The position numbers and the translations under genes were made by a program. This document shows, piece after piece, positions 20,181 to 32,183 of a stretch of DNA of 64,000 nt. Below the pieces are notes generated by a model, which had not been told where the DNA came from, searched no databases, and saw only the letters and a list, made by a program, of their open reading frames with translations. How positions within the stretch are numbered: the first letter of the stretch is position 1; the number at the start of each line of letters is the position of its first letter. Origin of the DNA: Paralithodes platypus (lineage: Eukaryota; Arthropoda; Malacostraca; Decapoda; Lithodidae); NCBI GenBank assembly GCA_032716605.1, contig CM064492.1, positions 48,354,488 to 48,418,487 on the forward strand, read 5' to 3'.

Positions 20181-20413
20181 TATATCACAAAGTTGATGAT
20201 TTTAATTTTAACGTAATAAACTTTCCTTTCCCTAGTAGTAATATCGATAGTAAAATAACTTAAGTTGTTTTTATTCCCAGTTAATAAGATTTTGTAAAAT
20301 TTGCACTGAAGTAGATGACTTTTGGGCTAGAGCTAGGTTACTATACAGACTCTTATTAGACAGAGGTTTTGAGGCAAGTAAATTGTTACATAAATTTAAT
20401 CTTTTTAGGGTCA

Positions 20414-21568
20414 ATTTTTTGTTTCTATGTGAATGAGGGAGACAAAAGGCATAACTGCCTGCAGCGGTGCCTCCCCCAGATTTCAAAGAGTAACAGGGCC
20501 GAAATCAAGGGACGTTCGAGCTAAAATGCCTGGACACACGGAGTTCGAAGCAATTTAAGTCATAGGAAGAGGGAAAGACTGATTCTGGGAGAGAGTTCCA
20601 GAGCTCAGCAGTTGAATAGAAGAAATTCTGAGAAGAGCGTTTCACTCTTGGGTTGGAGAGTTGCACAGAGTAGGGGTGGGATTGTGTTGCAAGGCGGGTA
20701 CTACGTACCCTACGTAGAAGAGGTGGTATACACTGGGAAAGCTCAGAGGAACACTGCTTATTGTAGTAGCGATAGAATAGTTTGAGAGATGTAACATTGC
20801 GGCGAAGAGAGAGAGATTGCAGAGAACTGGTGAGTGGACGGGAGTTAATGATACGAAAAGCTTTCCTTTCTACTTTATCTAGGAGTGCGGTGTGAGAGTA
20901 TCCTCCCCACACATGTGAACAATACTCCATACAAGGACGCACTGTGCCCCTGTACAGAGCAAGTAGGTGCGCAGGGGTAAGGAACCCCTTGAGGCGGTTG
21001 AGCACACCCAGCTTCTGGGAGGCTGCCTTAGCGAGACTGGTAATATGGTCTTTCCAAGTGAGAGCAGAAGAAAAAGACACCTGTAGAGAACATTGAGGGA
21101 AGATGAAGGGTTGATTTTTGTATTGTTGAAGAATAAGGGATAGTCCTCTGGAGGTTCCTGACGGTTAGTAAGATGGATAAATTGAGTTTTGGAAGCATTA
21201 AATTTAACAAGGTTTTCTCTACCCCAATTGGAAATAGTAGCTAGATCAGAAGATAAGCATTTTATGGCTTCATTACGTTTACTTTTGAGGGACTGCTGGC
21301 TGGGGCGTTCTGGAAAACTAATTGAGTGGTGTAAAGTAGAGTCGTCTGCATATGAATGAATGGGACTAGATGTACAGTTGAGAAGATCATTTATGAAAAT
21401 TAGAAAGAGAATAGGAGATAGGACAGAACCCTGAGGAACACCGGAGTTGATAGGATGAGGAATTGAGCGATCGCCGTCCACAACCGCAGCTATGGAACGG
21501 CCGGAAAGGAAATTAGAGACAAAGGCACAGATGGAGGGACAGAAACCGAAGGAGGGCAGTTTGGAAAT
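20414..21568 (-). mobile_element. LINE-D, 5'-truncated jockey/CR1-like non-LTR retrotransposon
   Basis: It is a 3' fragment inserted into the PLE GGTCAATTATTGTGAC site; PLE sequence resumes at 21569. It is a single copy in this window. The coding part is described separately. The 3' end lies at about 20414 on the left. No long poly-A or clear target duplication could be defined. Confidence 0.82.
20505..21481 (-). pseudogene. LINE-D reverse transcriptase C-terminal half, frameshifted
   Basis: The upstream frame (21481 to about 21080) carries motif B GVPQGSVLSPILFLIFINDL and motif C SYADDSTLHH. The downstream frame (about 21080 to 20505) carries AASQKLGVLNRLKG, LYRGTVRPCMEYCSHVWGG, a KAFRIINSRPL segment and the usual C-terminal end SLPESVFPSSYDLNCFE. 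One frameshift near 21085 separates the two. The endonuclease and early RT are missing through 5' truncation. The tail region is typical of jockey/CR1-group LINEs. Confidence 0.85.
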
Positions 21569-22724
21569 TAAATGTGACTGTATTCTAAAATTTTACATCA
21601 ATAATTTTAATCAAGGATTTTTAACTTGAAGTTTCTTGCATAACCTCTGCGTACTTTTTGTCTGTTTGTATTTATTGTTTTTCTTTTTCTATTATTATTA
21701 TTGATGATTTTTAAAAATTCATTGTTCTTGTTAAAAGAGTACTCTTTGTTTAAATCTGTTGTTGCTTCTTCATATTTTGCAATTATTTGTCTTCATATTA
21801 TATCTATTCATTGTCGATCGTATCAATTGCTTGCTTTTGCGATTTCCTTAGTTTATTTATACAATAAATGTACTGTAGGTTATTTGTAGAGTAGCTATTG
21901 ATGCTTGAGGCATGCTATGTATCGTAAATATGATAGGCTATGACTCTTTTGTGATCTCGTATGTCTCTGTGACGTCACGATCGCTCCTGCAGCACGACGT
22001 AGGACGAGTAGATCGTATATTATAAGATTGTAAATAAGTTAAGTTATAAAAGGTCTAATATGCTATTAAGCAATATTGCCATGGTCTTATGTAGTATATA
22101 TGAATTTATCTTATATATTAATATAATTTATCGTATAGGGCAACCTAGATGCGGTACGATAATTTGGGCTCCTGGCGTTTTGCCAAAGCAGCAAGGTGTG
22201 CCTTCGAGGAACACCAGAGCCTTCACGAACACCAACCAGTTAACATCTAATTTCCGCCCTCAGTTGATCGTGCTTTTGAACCTCTAATCACAATACACTG
22301 TCAGCAATACAAACAGCTACATCATCACGACGCTCTCATCGACGCCATGACTGACTGACAGATAAGCATAATATTCATGTCCATTCCCATGTAATCATTT
22401 ATTCTTTCTTTAACTTGACTCGTGTCTCGGGACCGAAGTCTCGTTCCCCATTGTTCACCGCCATATTGGGTAAAATGTTCTCCCTTGCCTCATTGCCACA
22501 TGGAACTATTGGTGAGTTAATTCCTGGCTAATATTAACCCTTATAACCTTACCCTATATATAAATTTATTATGTGAGACCTTTGGATATAAATTAGCTTG
22601 TTTCAGATTGAATTCAGTTTAGATATGGAGTAGTTTTCACTTAGATTGATTTTATTTGATTCATTATAGCTTAGTAATATTTAACTTCCATTGATAGTTT
22701 ACCACACTATGCTTACAGGTACCT
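21569..22724 (+). mobile_element. PLE ORF end and 3' UTR, with a 787-bp insertion
   Basis: It contains CDCILKFYINNFNQGFLT (ORF end) and the 3' UTR with TTGTTCTTGTTAAAAGAGTA and ATTGTCGATCGTATCAATTG. An insertion at 21920-22706 interrupts it. It leads into the pLTR at 22725, continuing the head-to-tail array. Confidence 0.8.
21920..22706. mobile_element. Unclassified 787-bp insertion with 5-bp duplication
   Basis: The direct repeat CTATG is at 21915-21919 and 22707-22711, and PLE sequence is continuous without it. Termini are TATCGTAAATATG and AGTTTACCACA. A 5-bp duplication and this length fit a solo LTR, but the left end is not the usual TG. No coding potential. Confidence 0.55.
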
Positions 22725-23712
22725 TACCTGATAGCACTATCGTTAGTGAGTGCTGTTTTTTTTTTTGTAATATTATAGATATCTTATCAATATTTGTATT
22801 TTGTACTATGGTTAATGTCTTGTCATGTTGCAAATTTGATTTTAAATGAACATTTTGACATTTGACATGTAGTTTCTTTATTCATGCAGAGTTTAGTAAA
22901 ATTTACCAGAACGTCCCGGAATTCCCAAATTGACCAATTCCTTGAACGTGACGATAGTGCGTTGTTATGTGTGCGATTAGTTTGCTTGGGAGCCAGATTA
23001 ACTTGCTCATGTAGTAATGTACACCCTATGTGGTGGATTGTGTTCTTTTATTTCATACATTTTATTTTAGTAAGCGTTGTTTCCACATAGCGATTTTGAT
23101 AAGTTAATTTGACTTTATATTGTCTTTGTCCCAGTTTTGGTTTGTTGTTGTTGTTGTTGTTGTTGTTCCCCAAGCTGCCTGGCCGAACAGCCCCAAGGCC
23201 CCGAGCAATTCCAAGGCCATAACCGAGCGCCCCCACAGAACCCTCCCCGCCGACCACAATAAAGCCTGGGTGACCGAAGCCACTCCATGGCGGGAAGCTG
23301 AGGAGGGTGCGGAAACGCCTGGGAAACCACAGCCCCACCCAGGGCCCTGTGCCCCTCAGCAATTATGAGGAGAAAGTTGAGGGACAAGGGAAAAATGTGA
23401 CGCTTTGGCTTCCAATCTTGGTAGATTGGGAGGTCAATCCACGGAAGAGACGCCGTCACTTGAGATCTAGAAAATATATAAGTTAAGGAACAGTCAGAGT
23501 AAGCTATGGGTATGGCAGAGATTGCTCAGCTCTCACTCTGATAGACCAGCCCATCACCACATGACTAGAACCCAATCCTCTCAGCATCAGCTAGGAAAGG
23601 CCCTAGAAAGCTGCCTTTGGCGGGGGGATAGCTCCCCTATTTCAACCCCTTTCAGGGTTGGGCACCCGCCCTGGTTTGTTGTTGTTGTTGTTTGTTTAGT
23701 TTGCAAGTTTTA
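22725..23712 (+). repeat. PLE pseudo-LTR with an S1 element inside
   Basis: The family hairpin is at 22731 and the terminal TTTGCAAGTTTT at 23699-23710. It is interrupted by S1 (23155-23671). It stands immediately upstream of the endonuclease-coding PLE segment, so it is the 5' pseudo-LTR of the large interrupted copy. Confidence 0.85.
23155..23671 (-). mobile_element. S1 short retroelement, near full length
   Basis: It is in minus orientation: the 5' end GGGCGGGTGCCCAACCC is at 23671 and the 3' (AAC)n tail, seen as (GTT)n, at 23144-23166. It is about 520 bp, like 62744-63284. Host sequence TGGTTTGTTGTTG appears on both sides, a probable target duplication merging with the tail. It encodes no recognisable protein and has no tRNA-like head. 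Confidence 0.85.
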
Positions 23713-24057
23713 AATTTTAATTGATAATTGTTAAAGTACCATTGCACCCGATCTAAATAAAAAACAATTAAAATAAACAAGAATAAAGAAAATACCGGAC
23801 TATCTTTAGTTGACAACTGTAAATGTAAATTCTGTGTGAATGAATTTGATTTCAAACATCATAAACATTTTAAAAGTTACATTACAAATACAAAATGTTT
23901 GTTCTTAAATTCTTTAGATAATGTAACTTCTCCATGTAAAGTAAAGAGTTATATATTTGATAACATGTGATTAATGTGGTATACAATATGTTGGACAGAC
24001 GAAGAATGAGTTAAGAGAAAGAGCCTATGGACATAGAGCTGGAGTAAAGAACGGTAT
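23713..24057 (+). pseudogene. PLE GIY-YIG endonuclease, first half
   Basis: A Cys-rich lead-in (VDNCKCKFCVNEFDF, then YITNTKC and SPCKVKSY) precedes, after a one-base slip and a stop, the endonuclease core CGIQYVGQTKNELRERAYGH (24000-24045). The Tyr, the Gly and the Arg/His positions of the GIY-YIG nuclease fold are visible. This nuclease nicks target DNA for PLE insertion. The frame is cut at 24057 by the DIRS element, and the nuclease's second half resumes near 38076. Confidence 0.82.
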
Positions 24058-24362
24058 TTATTAGTGGCCCCTCCATCATTGACGATTATGCCTATTACAT
24101 AAGGCACCCTCTTCAAACACTCATCCGCCATAGTTTGAATCTACCGCGCAGAGCATAACAAATTTGAGGAGCCTTCATCATGAGCACACGCAACCTCACT
24201 CATGGTTCAGTCATTATGAAATTGGGTTCTCACTACGAAAAAACTTCGTAAAAAATAAAAACAAAAACAAAATAAGAATAACTATTCAAAAAGCTTTCCA
24301 TAATATCGTGGATGTACTTGTGTGGATCTTTGACCAGACGCTGACTCAGGCGTCATTCTTCC
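24058..24362 (+). repeat. DIRS left inverted terminal repeat
   Basis: It starts TTATTAGTGGCCCCTCC and is the reverse complement of 37391-37690, with scattered differences such as in the A-rich stretch (24250-24275). It contains the paired motif GCGCAGAGCATAACAAATTT and ends at GGCGTCATTCTTCC. Confidence 0.88.
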
Positions 24363-25023
24363 TTCTCTGCTCTGCGCTCAACCGACCCGGACGTGCCTCC
24401 CCACGCTCCGCTGGTTCCGCATTTGCTGCGTCCCTAGTGAGTTTTTCTCATTTGTTTACTCCGGGATGTATCGAGTAAGGTTAGGATATGCGTAGCAGAA
24501 GTGTCCTGGGCGGGTTGCCCGCAGTGCAGTGTATTTTGGGTCGTGTTTTTGGGTCATCTATTTCGGGTGTACCCTCGTGGTCCTGTTGTGGACATGTGAA
24601 CTTTTTCACTGTTAGCTAGCTTTGTGATGCAGGCGGCTTTCATTATGCGTTTTTATTGCTTCCTTTTATCTTTCTGATGAGGTAGCTTGTTTTTGCTGAC
24701 GTTCCTAGCGTATTTCTCTTCACTTAGTGAAGTTTTTTCTGGGTCCCGAGTCAGTTCTTCCCTTTGCCGGAAGTGTGTGCTACAGTGGTGTGTTGACGGT
24801 GGTTCCTGTTGTGATATAATTCAGTGTTTTTTGTTTATATTACGACATGTTTTCTTTTATGTCCGTCTGCCTAGGCCTAGCCAGCCTCTCGTAGCTTTGC
24901 CACATGTACAAGTGTTATTGATTTATGTTATAAATATGTACGACTGTGTCATGTGTGTCCTGGTTTAGTTGTGTATTGGCTAATTCCACGGACTATTTAT
25001 GTGTCCTGGTTTAGTTGTGCATT
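24363..25023 (+). other. DIRS 5' non-coding region
   Basis: GT-rich, with no convincing ORF. Near 24955-25020 the phrase TCCTGGTTTAGTTGTG(T/C)ATTGG occurs twice, and a third degenerate copy follows the SINE at 25540, a short tandem repeat of the host element. Confidence 0.55.
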
Positions 25024-25520
25024 GGGGAGGTGTGGCAGAGTGGTCTTGCCACTGGACTGGTAATCCAATGGACCCAGGTTCGAATCCCAATATGTCAATG
25101 GGAAGATATTGTTGGGATGGAATTTGTACTGTACCTAGCTCCAGTGCATTACCATACCACACCGAAATGCCAAAAAAAATACCCCCATTGTTCCCTGATT
25201 AAATAGCATTGTATGAATATTCCCATATTCAAAATATGTTACAGGGGGGAAATGCCTAGTGAGTTAATTGCTCAATAGGTGGCGTTCTGAGAGTGAGGGT
25301 CCGAGTGTGGGGGATGAGACCGTGAAGCGCAGAGGCGAAGCTGCTTCAGAAGATGGAGTTGCTTCGAGCCGGGGTGCTTCGCATGTCTCACTCCCTAGAC
25401 TGGAACAAGACCTCACGGGCCTCACCGTGTTCAGCGGTGTAGTGTAAAGGCTCTCAGCCTATGCCCAAGAGGGAGTAGTTGGAATATAGAAAGAAAGAAA
25501 GAAAAAAAAAAAAAAAAAAA
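25024..25520 (+). mobile_element. tRNA-derived SINE with poly-A tail (~497 bp)
   Basis: The head GGGGAGGTGTGGCAGAGTGG holds an A box, and GGTTCGAATCC (25076-) is a perfect B box. The anticodon-like segment CTGGTAA suggests a threonine tRNA ancestor. The body is about 420 bp. The tail is GAAAGAAAGAAAG then a run of A ending at 25520. It lies within a local repeat of the DIRS leader. Confidence 0.85.
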
Positions 25521-26540
25521 TCCACGGACTATTTTGTGGGCCCGGGGTTAGTTGTGCTTTGGCTAACTCCACGGTCTATTGGTGCGTTCAGATGGTATCT
25601 GGACGGGGTGGGTTGCCTTTTCCGGCGGGTTTTTTCTCGGTTACACCGTGAAAAACCCGGCTGGTTGCCGAGTTTTTGCCACGCGTGGTTTTAAAACAGG
25701 CTTGTTTTCCCCGGCGAGTGGTTGTTTGAGGCTCTCCAGGACTGCGTCTCTGTGGTGGAGCCTGTGTCAGGCCCCCTATGAATCCCGGCGGGATAGCTGT
25801 ACCCATCGAACAGTGTTCATGCGGACACATGTGTGTAGTTTTTTACCGGTTTTGCAAAGCCAGTAAAAGCTAGGCTGTTGTTGTTGTTGTTTGGTTTTCC
25901 TCCCCGGCGATCTTTTGCAAAGAAGTGGAGATAGGAACAATTGGGGTTAACGTTATAAATCACACCCGGCGGGTGCACCTTGGAAGGGTGGGATTAACGA
26001 ATTTACAAAATTCAGTATAGTTGACCAGACAATTGAGGGATGCATTTTGTATCGCCGCCTTCAACATACGGCGATTTAGGGCACAATTGGGGTTACCGTT
26101 TTTTAACTTAAATTCACACCCGGCGGGTGCTCCTTGGAAAGGTTTGAATAACGAATTTGCAATTCAGTGTAGTAGACCAGACAATTGAGGGATACGTTTT
26201 GTATCGCCGCCTTCAACATACGGCGATCTAAAAAACACTTCCCCAGAGAAGTTAGATCTCGTATTTTTGTCAGGCTTCCCAGTTTTTGATCTGCGAGATA
26301 ATACGGGGGCCGGCGTCTTTTTAGGTTTTTTTTTCCAATAAAATCTTGAAAAAAACACCACCGGGAAGACTAAGTCAGTTATAAACGCCATGCTGGTCTT
26401 TATATCATGTCAGAGGGTATTCATAAATCTTTTGGACAGGTTAAGATCTTCTGAAATCTTTACTAAGGAACCCCACCGCGTAGCGAGCTGTAGTCGTTGA
26501 GTATTGTGTCTCGTTACCCGGCGGGTTATTTAACACTTAT
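25521..26540 (+). repeat. DIRS leader with two tandem ~143-bp repeats
   Basis: The block containing ACAATTGGGGTTA, CACACCCGGCGGGTGC and ATCGCCGCCTTCAACATACG occurs at 25947-26085 and 26090-26228, with small differences. These may be promoter or packaging repeats of the DIRS element. No coding domain. Confidence 0.75.
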
Positions 26541-26657
26541 GTGCAAACATGTTGGGTTAACCTTATGAGCATTAATTCCTGGAAATTTTATTTTTTTCCA
26601 GAGCTGGGTCCCGACGGGTCTAGAGAACCTGGAGTAAGTTTCCCACCAGTCTCTGTC

Positions 26658-29306
26658 ATGGCTACCTTTGCCCCTGTTTTTGCTTTGTGCATTACGCCCT
26701 CCTGTTCAGGTATCCCTATCTTTGCACACACCCTTTGCATTAAATGTGTTAAATGTTTCGACCACTCAAGGGGTCTGTGGGTTATGCGGAACTGTACCTT
26801 TTGCTCTCAATTAAGCCATAAAGTTTTGCAAGACGATGATAAGACCGCAGCGGTCGCTTTACGGGAGGTTAGGCAGCAGATGACCACTTATACTACCACA
26901 GTAGCTCATAAGTCACTTCAATGCGATAACGTAACTCTTTGGGATAAGTTACTAATTGAGCACCCCCCTACTAAACGTCCCTCTAGAGTAACTGTACGAA
27001 AGTCGGCAGAGACTGGACAGGGTATTACACTTTCTCCAGCCCCAGGCACATCTAAGAGACCGCGAGAACCTACGCCCCCGGTGGCAGCCTCCTCGTCACG
27101 GGCGCGGTCCAGGTCACCTCTTAGACAGCAGCCACCTAGTCTCTCTTCTTCGCCGGCGAGTAAGAAGAGCAAGGCAGAGGGGTCCACAAGTAGTTATAGT
27201 GAGAAGTTTACAAAGTCCAAAGGCAGTTCTAGGTCGCACCGTAGCCACAAATCTTCTAGGAAAGATTCGCATGAACGAAAGGCCTCCCGGCGTTCACCGG
27301 AGTCTAGTGCCTCTCTTCATGCCTCTACTCCCGACAGATCTAGTATCCAATCTAATGGGGCAAGTGTGGTGTCAGCAACAAAAGACAGTTTACCAATTAG
27401 TAGTCTAACCTTGGAATTGGAGAGTTCGGTGGACAGTGATCGTCCTCTAGCGGAGTCAAGTGGGGGCTCCATGATTGAGGGAGTATCGGACTCCCAAGGG
27501 AGTGCAGGCCAAGGCCTGGGGGTATGGCGGTATTCTCGACCAGGGACTGAAAGACCACGTCTGGCTCAAGATATACAAGCAGTGGCTGATGTCCACTGGA
27601 ACGCGGCGATCCCATCATCCATTCCAGACTTGACTTGGCAACATGACGGGATTCCGGCTTCGGCGGAATCCTCTCACGGTGAGCCAGATGACAAAGACGA
27701 GGTGTCTATAATCTCTGACATGGAGGTGCAGGAGTCGGGTTCAGTTTTAGACGACGCACAGGATCGGAATGATTCACCTCTGAGTTCGTCATCAACTAAA
27801 TTTGTCACGGCAGAAGAAATACTGTACAGTATATGGGTTATTGGTTAATGCTCTAACAACATTTTTTGGCCAACAGCCGGAGACTCCTACAGTGGACCTG
27901 GGAGCTTCCATGACAAGTTCCAATGTTCGGCCTCTGATTACTTCCATTGCCTTAACTAAGATTCCTCACCCTCCCTCTCTATCACCATCTGTGGTCGCTA
28001 GGCCAGCTTCGGCGGCACTGACTACTTCTAGTGTAAGGGTTGTAACGGATGTGAATCCACCCCCTTTAGATAAAGCACCGTTAAGAAAGGTAGCGATGCC
28101 CCTTTTATATGGTCCAGACGAGTCATGGGTACAATTGATCCCCACTAAACCAGAGGTCGCGCAGCCCACCTTGTCAGGGGAACTTCCAGTGCCACGAGAG
28201 TGGGTAATCCAAGGCAATAAATCTAAAAAGTTACGAGCCTTGGATAATTGGGTAATGTACTAGATGTTAATGTTAAGGCCATTCCTAACTATTATCACCA
28301 GGACTATTTTATATATACTGCTACACCTGCCCTGCCCCCTGCCTCAGCTTCAAAACTGTTTTCTGACTGGTCCAAGCATGATGGTTTTAATGATATCAAA
28401 ACACTGTCAGCTCTCACTCCAGAATTAGATTTGCAAACTGTCACAGACACAGCCGCTAATCCAGTGTTGAAGGTGGGGCAGTTGGGCCTGGGACCTTGGG
28501 TGGAATGGGAGACGGAGGCTCAGAACTTTGCGACCACCTTCACCTCGAAATCCTCCCACCAAATTCCTCAGGACAGTCATTCTTGGTTCTCTATGCCAGT
28601 GTGTTCTGCTGGCGGAGTCCCATCTGCTTTGTTTGCTTTCTTAGCTGCCCCCAAAATCAATCTATGTGAACTCAAGGACCCTTTCACTACACCTTCCCCA
28701 ACTCACCTAGACCGGGAACTTAGGCTACGGGGTAATGCGTATAGACTTTTCTCCCAATACATTGTGACGCACCAGGTGGGGAAATCGATGCTAATATCTG
28801 CTCAGGCAATCGCGGACGCGGATGCCAGAAGATCGGTTGAACTATCTCGGCGATTGCTCCTTCAGACGTCGATTCAGTCGTTGGGTGATATCCGCACATC
28901 CTTGCTTGAGGCGGTACGAGCGAGACAAGATCTCCGGATGTCCCTGGTAAGGAAACTTCCTGATCGAATTGCGAATCAGGTGGTCATGTCACCGGTGCTA
29001 ACTCCCTCTTTAATGTCCCCAGATGTGTGGAGAACTGTTTTTAATATGGCTCAGGCCTTTAAACATAGTCCCACCCCTTCTAAGAAACCTGCCTTTAACT
29101 TTCCCAAACCCAAGCCAGTCGCAAAAGCGCAGCCGGGGGGATCTAAGCCCTTTCACCTACCTAAGTCCTCTTCCCCCCAAGGTCAGTACAGGTATAAACA
29201 GGGTAAGTTTACAGGTCAGAAAGGACGAGGCTATAACAAACCAGGTCAGGGCCCGTCTTCTGCCAGTGCCGGCCAGTCGGCTAAGCGTCCACCTCCACCA
29301 CCATAA
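26658..29306 (+). pseudogene. DIRS gag-like protein, frame broken twice
   Basis: The structural protein probably packages element RNA. The chosen start is the ATG of MATFAPVFALCITPSC. The N-terminus has a Cys cluster (CIKCVKCFDH, CTFCSQL). It is followed by a long Ser/Arg-rich segment (SRARSRSPLRQQP, SSRSHRSHKSSRKD). The frame changes near 27830 and again near 28255. The third segment, 28248-29306, carries the conserved gag body (DARRSVELSRRLLLQTSIQS, RLRGNAYRLFSQYI), then a basic Pro/Gly/Lys-rich tail ending KRPPPPP. The last ORF slightly precedes the RT start. Identity as DIRS gag rests on position and style more than on a diagnostic motif. Confidence 0.75.
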
Positions 29307-29314
29307 AAAAACTA

Positions 29315-31267
29315 ATGTCTCTCTCACTCCCGGGGCCGGTCTCAAGGCGGGTGGATCCGAGGGTAGTACAGCCGGCGAACCCTTGTCTGCTAACAGGGTC
29401 GTTCCGAACGTGTCACCAAGCATGGCCATTAAATACTTGGGCAAGGATGGTGGCACGCAAAGGCATCACTTGGCAGTGGCTCCGGCGACCTCGTTTACGT
29501 CAGCCGACAACGGCGAATCTAGTTTCATTAGAGGTGGAGTCACTGATCAAGGAAATGATCGCCAAGAATGTCATCATCCCGGTCCCTCAAAATTACCCAG
29601 TCTTCACATCCAAGCTATTTCTGGTACCCAAAAGGGACAGTGTTCAGATGAGATCCGTCGTAGACTTGTCTTAGCTGAACCTTCACATTCACAACGTGTC
29701 TTTCAGGATGTTGACAGTGCATCAAATCAGGCTAACACTTCCGCCGGGAGGATGGATGTGTTCTTTAGACCTGACAGACGTGTATTGGCACATCTTGGTA
29801 AACAAAAGATTTCAACATTTTCTGGCCTTACGGATCAGGCATCAAAATTATGTTTTTCAGAGGATGCCGTTTGGATTGAACCTGGCACCTCGCTTATTCA
29901 CGAAATTAGTCCGGCAAGCCCTGATGCCATTGTTAAAACAAGGGATCAGGATTTTGTGGTACCTAGACGACTGGCTAGTGGTGGCAGAGACAGAGCAAGT
30001 ATGCATAAATCATGTCAACATAACATTAAATCATGTCAAAACTCTAGGGTTCAAGATAAATCTGGTAAAGTCAAACCTTGTTCCCTCACGAGTAGTTCAG
30101 TGGATAGGGCTGGTTTGGGACACAGCTGCTCTCACTCTGAGTCAGAGTGTGGACAATCGAAACAGATTTCGCAGGAAACTGTTCCTGTTCCTTCACAGTC
30201 TGTCTACGACACGGAGAATCTGGGAGTCTCTGGTCGGCTCTCTCAACTGGATTCAACTAACTGTAATGTTGGGCCGGTTGAAAGTAAAGCGTTTAATATT
30301 GGAGGGCAACAAATATTTTCCGCTATTGCCGGCGGAAAAATTATGGCCCATACAAAAATTAATCCACAACTTACTAGCGGTCTGGGCGAAGAGGGAAATG
30401 TTGCACTCAGTAATGTCATGGACCTCTCCTCCGCCGACGGTATGGGTAGACATGGATGCGTCAGGAACGATAGGTTGGGGTTTTCAGTCAAACCAAGGGC
30501 ACCAAGGGCACCAAGGGCACCAGGGTCAAGGGCTTTGGTCCCATTTAGAAATCTCCCACATCAATGTCAAAGAATTACTAGTCCCCTTATTTTTCCTTCA
30601 GGCTCACGGCTCTACTTTGCGGGGCAAGTCGGTGGCCTTCAGAATGGACAATCTGAATGCAGTTCACTGTATTCAGAAACAAGGGTCGACGAGATCTCGA
30701 AAGTTGCTAAACGTGTCGGAAGAGATTTTTATTCTAGCCAACAGGCTGGACATTCATCTTCACGCATCTTATCTCCCAGGCGTAGCAAACGTCTGGGCAG
30801 ACGCTCTGTCTCGGAGACAGAGCACAACAGTAGAATGGGCGCTCAAGCAAACCATTTTCGACCAAATGATTGCGGAGCCTTACCATCCACAAGTGGATCT
30901 GTTTGCGTCAGAGGAGACTCACAAACTCCCAATGTACCTCACCCGCCGGACGATAACGCCGGCAGGTGGGCCAGACGCCCTGGTGACAGACTGGAACAGG
31001 TGGAGTTCCATTTATCTGTTTCCGCCGCCAGACGCGTCTCCAATGTGCCAAGTAGTAAACAAACTACGAGGTTATCGGGGCGTAGTCTCGCTAATCGCGC
31101 CCCTGTGGCCGGCGCAGTTGTGGTACCAGCAATTGAAAACGTGGTGCCCGCACCCGGTATCGCACCCGGTGTCGCTCCCGGTCGGGTTTTTCCACTTAGA
31201 CACGATTGGCAACCTAGCGACCTCGCTGACTTTTGCATTATGGACATTCAGGAGGCCAAGTGGCTAG
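29315..31267 (+). pseudogene. DIRS reverse transcriptase/RNase H, one in-frame stop
   Basis: The enzyme synthesises the element's cDNA. The frame is open from about 29315 to 31267 except for a TAG at 29672-29674. Visible motifs are KLFLVPKRD, SLDLTDVYWHI (motif A), RMPFGLNLAPRLF (motif B) and WYLDDWLVV (motif C). The RNase H part has VWVDMDASGTIGWG, KELLVPLFFLQ, FRMDNLNAV and WADALSRR, giving the expected acidic residues. A short repeated stretch (NQGHQGHQGHQGQG, 30490-30530) sits inside RNase H where other members have a short loop, and another (HPVSHPVSLPVG) lies near 31155. Apart from the stop, this is one of the better-preserved genes in the window. Confidence 0.9.
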
Positions 31268-31850
31268 CACCGTATGGTAGAGACGTGACCAATAAATTCA
31301 TGAATCAATATACCCAGTCTACAAAACGACAGTATCAATCGCATTGGCAAGCCTTTACTTCTTGGATCCTTAGGACAGAACAAACTGTGCCCTCGGTGGC
31401 TTTGGTTTTTAATTATTTAAATTATCTGTTCGAGCAGAAACGTTTATCTGTGGTAACGTTAAAAAATCACTTAACAGCGATTAGGATGCCATTTTGGGAC
31501 CTTACCGGTCTCACCATACCAGTCGCGGAGGAAACAGGTTTTATGAGGACATGTTTTAAACTCCGTCCACCTCCCCGTCAGCTCATGCCTACTTGGTCTT
31601 TGGACAAAGCATTGTCGTTACTTCATTCCCGTCTGTACCAAAATACTGCAGATTTTACATTACTTTTAAAAAGGGCAGTATTCCTTATGGCTTTGGCCAC
31701 CAGGAACAGAGTATCTGAGCTGGCGGCGATGAGCAACACACCTAATTGCCTCAGGTTTGGTAGGCTTAACCCTCCAGCCCCGGGGGCTATAGCTTGCGAC
31801 TGTGCTCCGGTACCGGGTGTTTTGACGATCTTTGGGCTATGTTAACTACT

Positions 31851-32183
31851 CTGTAAGTCAATGAATATGGCATGTAATGTTGTGAATAAAAAAGAATAAT
31901 GTTCCACAAACCTTCCTCTGTCGAATGGCGTTGAGTAGAGGTCTCTAGCCCCTCTGGTTGCATAATGGTGAGCGCGGGAAGACGAGTGCTTTTCGGCGGC
32001 AAATTCTTCCCGTGTTCGGACGCGTCGCCCCGGCCATGGCTACGACGCACCTAGCCGCTCGTCGCGCCGAAGTATTTATCTCCCTTAGACGATTTTAGTG
32101 TTTGATATTGAGAATGTGATGTTTATTTGATATTTTTCTAGTTATTTTGAGGCCAATTATATAAAATATGTTTATTAGTGTAT
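31851..32183. other. piggyBac left subterminal non-coding region
   Basis: It contains the MITE-shared signature CGTTGAGTAGAGGTCTCTAG followed by a GC-rich stretch (GCGCGGGAAGACGAG to CGTCGCCCCGGCCATGG). These are probable transposase-binding or end-recognition sequences by analogy with the MITE ends; that role is inferred. Confidence 0.55.

Larger units (their letters stand above)
17665..20413 (+). pseudogene. PLE RT 3' half with nested MITEs
   Basis: The segments are 17665-17845 (SRYYDDILVCNLLNFNQVAKL; the YIDD box has become YDD with a frame change), a stub 18326-18347, and 20181-20413 (VDDFWARARLLYRLLLDRGFE thumb). Insertions between them are TTAA MITEs at 17846-18325 and 18348-18768 and a Tigger-type MITE at 18777-20180. 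Removing each leaves exact PLE continuity with one TTAA or TA. Confidence 0.85.

Noticed and set aside
23144..23166. CRISPR-like or satellite array from (GTT)n/(AAC)n runs
   Set aside because: These are the simple tails of S1 and LINE-C elements with no spacers; the genome is eukaryotic.
25024..25100. Candidate tRNA-Thr gene
   Set aside because: It is followed by a long body and poly-A tail; stems are imperfect. A SINE head explains it.
29023..31190. The first two-thirds of the 940-codon frame from 29023 as a separate protein
   Set aside because: It is an out-of-phase reading of the RT/RNase H gene; only the part from about 31190 matches a family (tyrosine recombinase).
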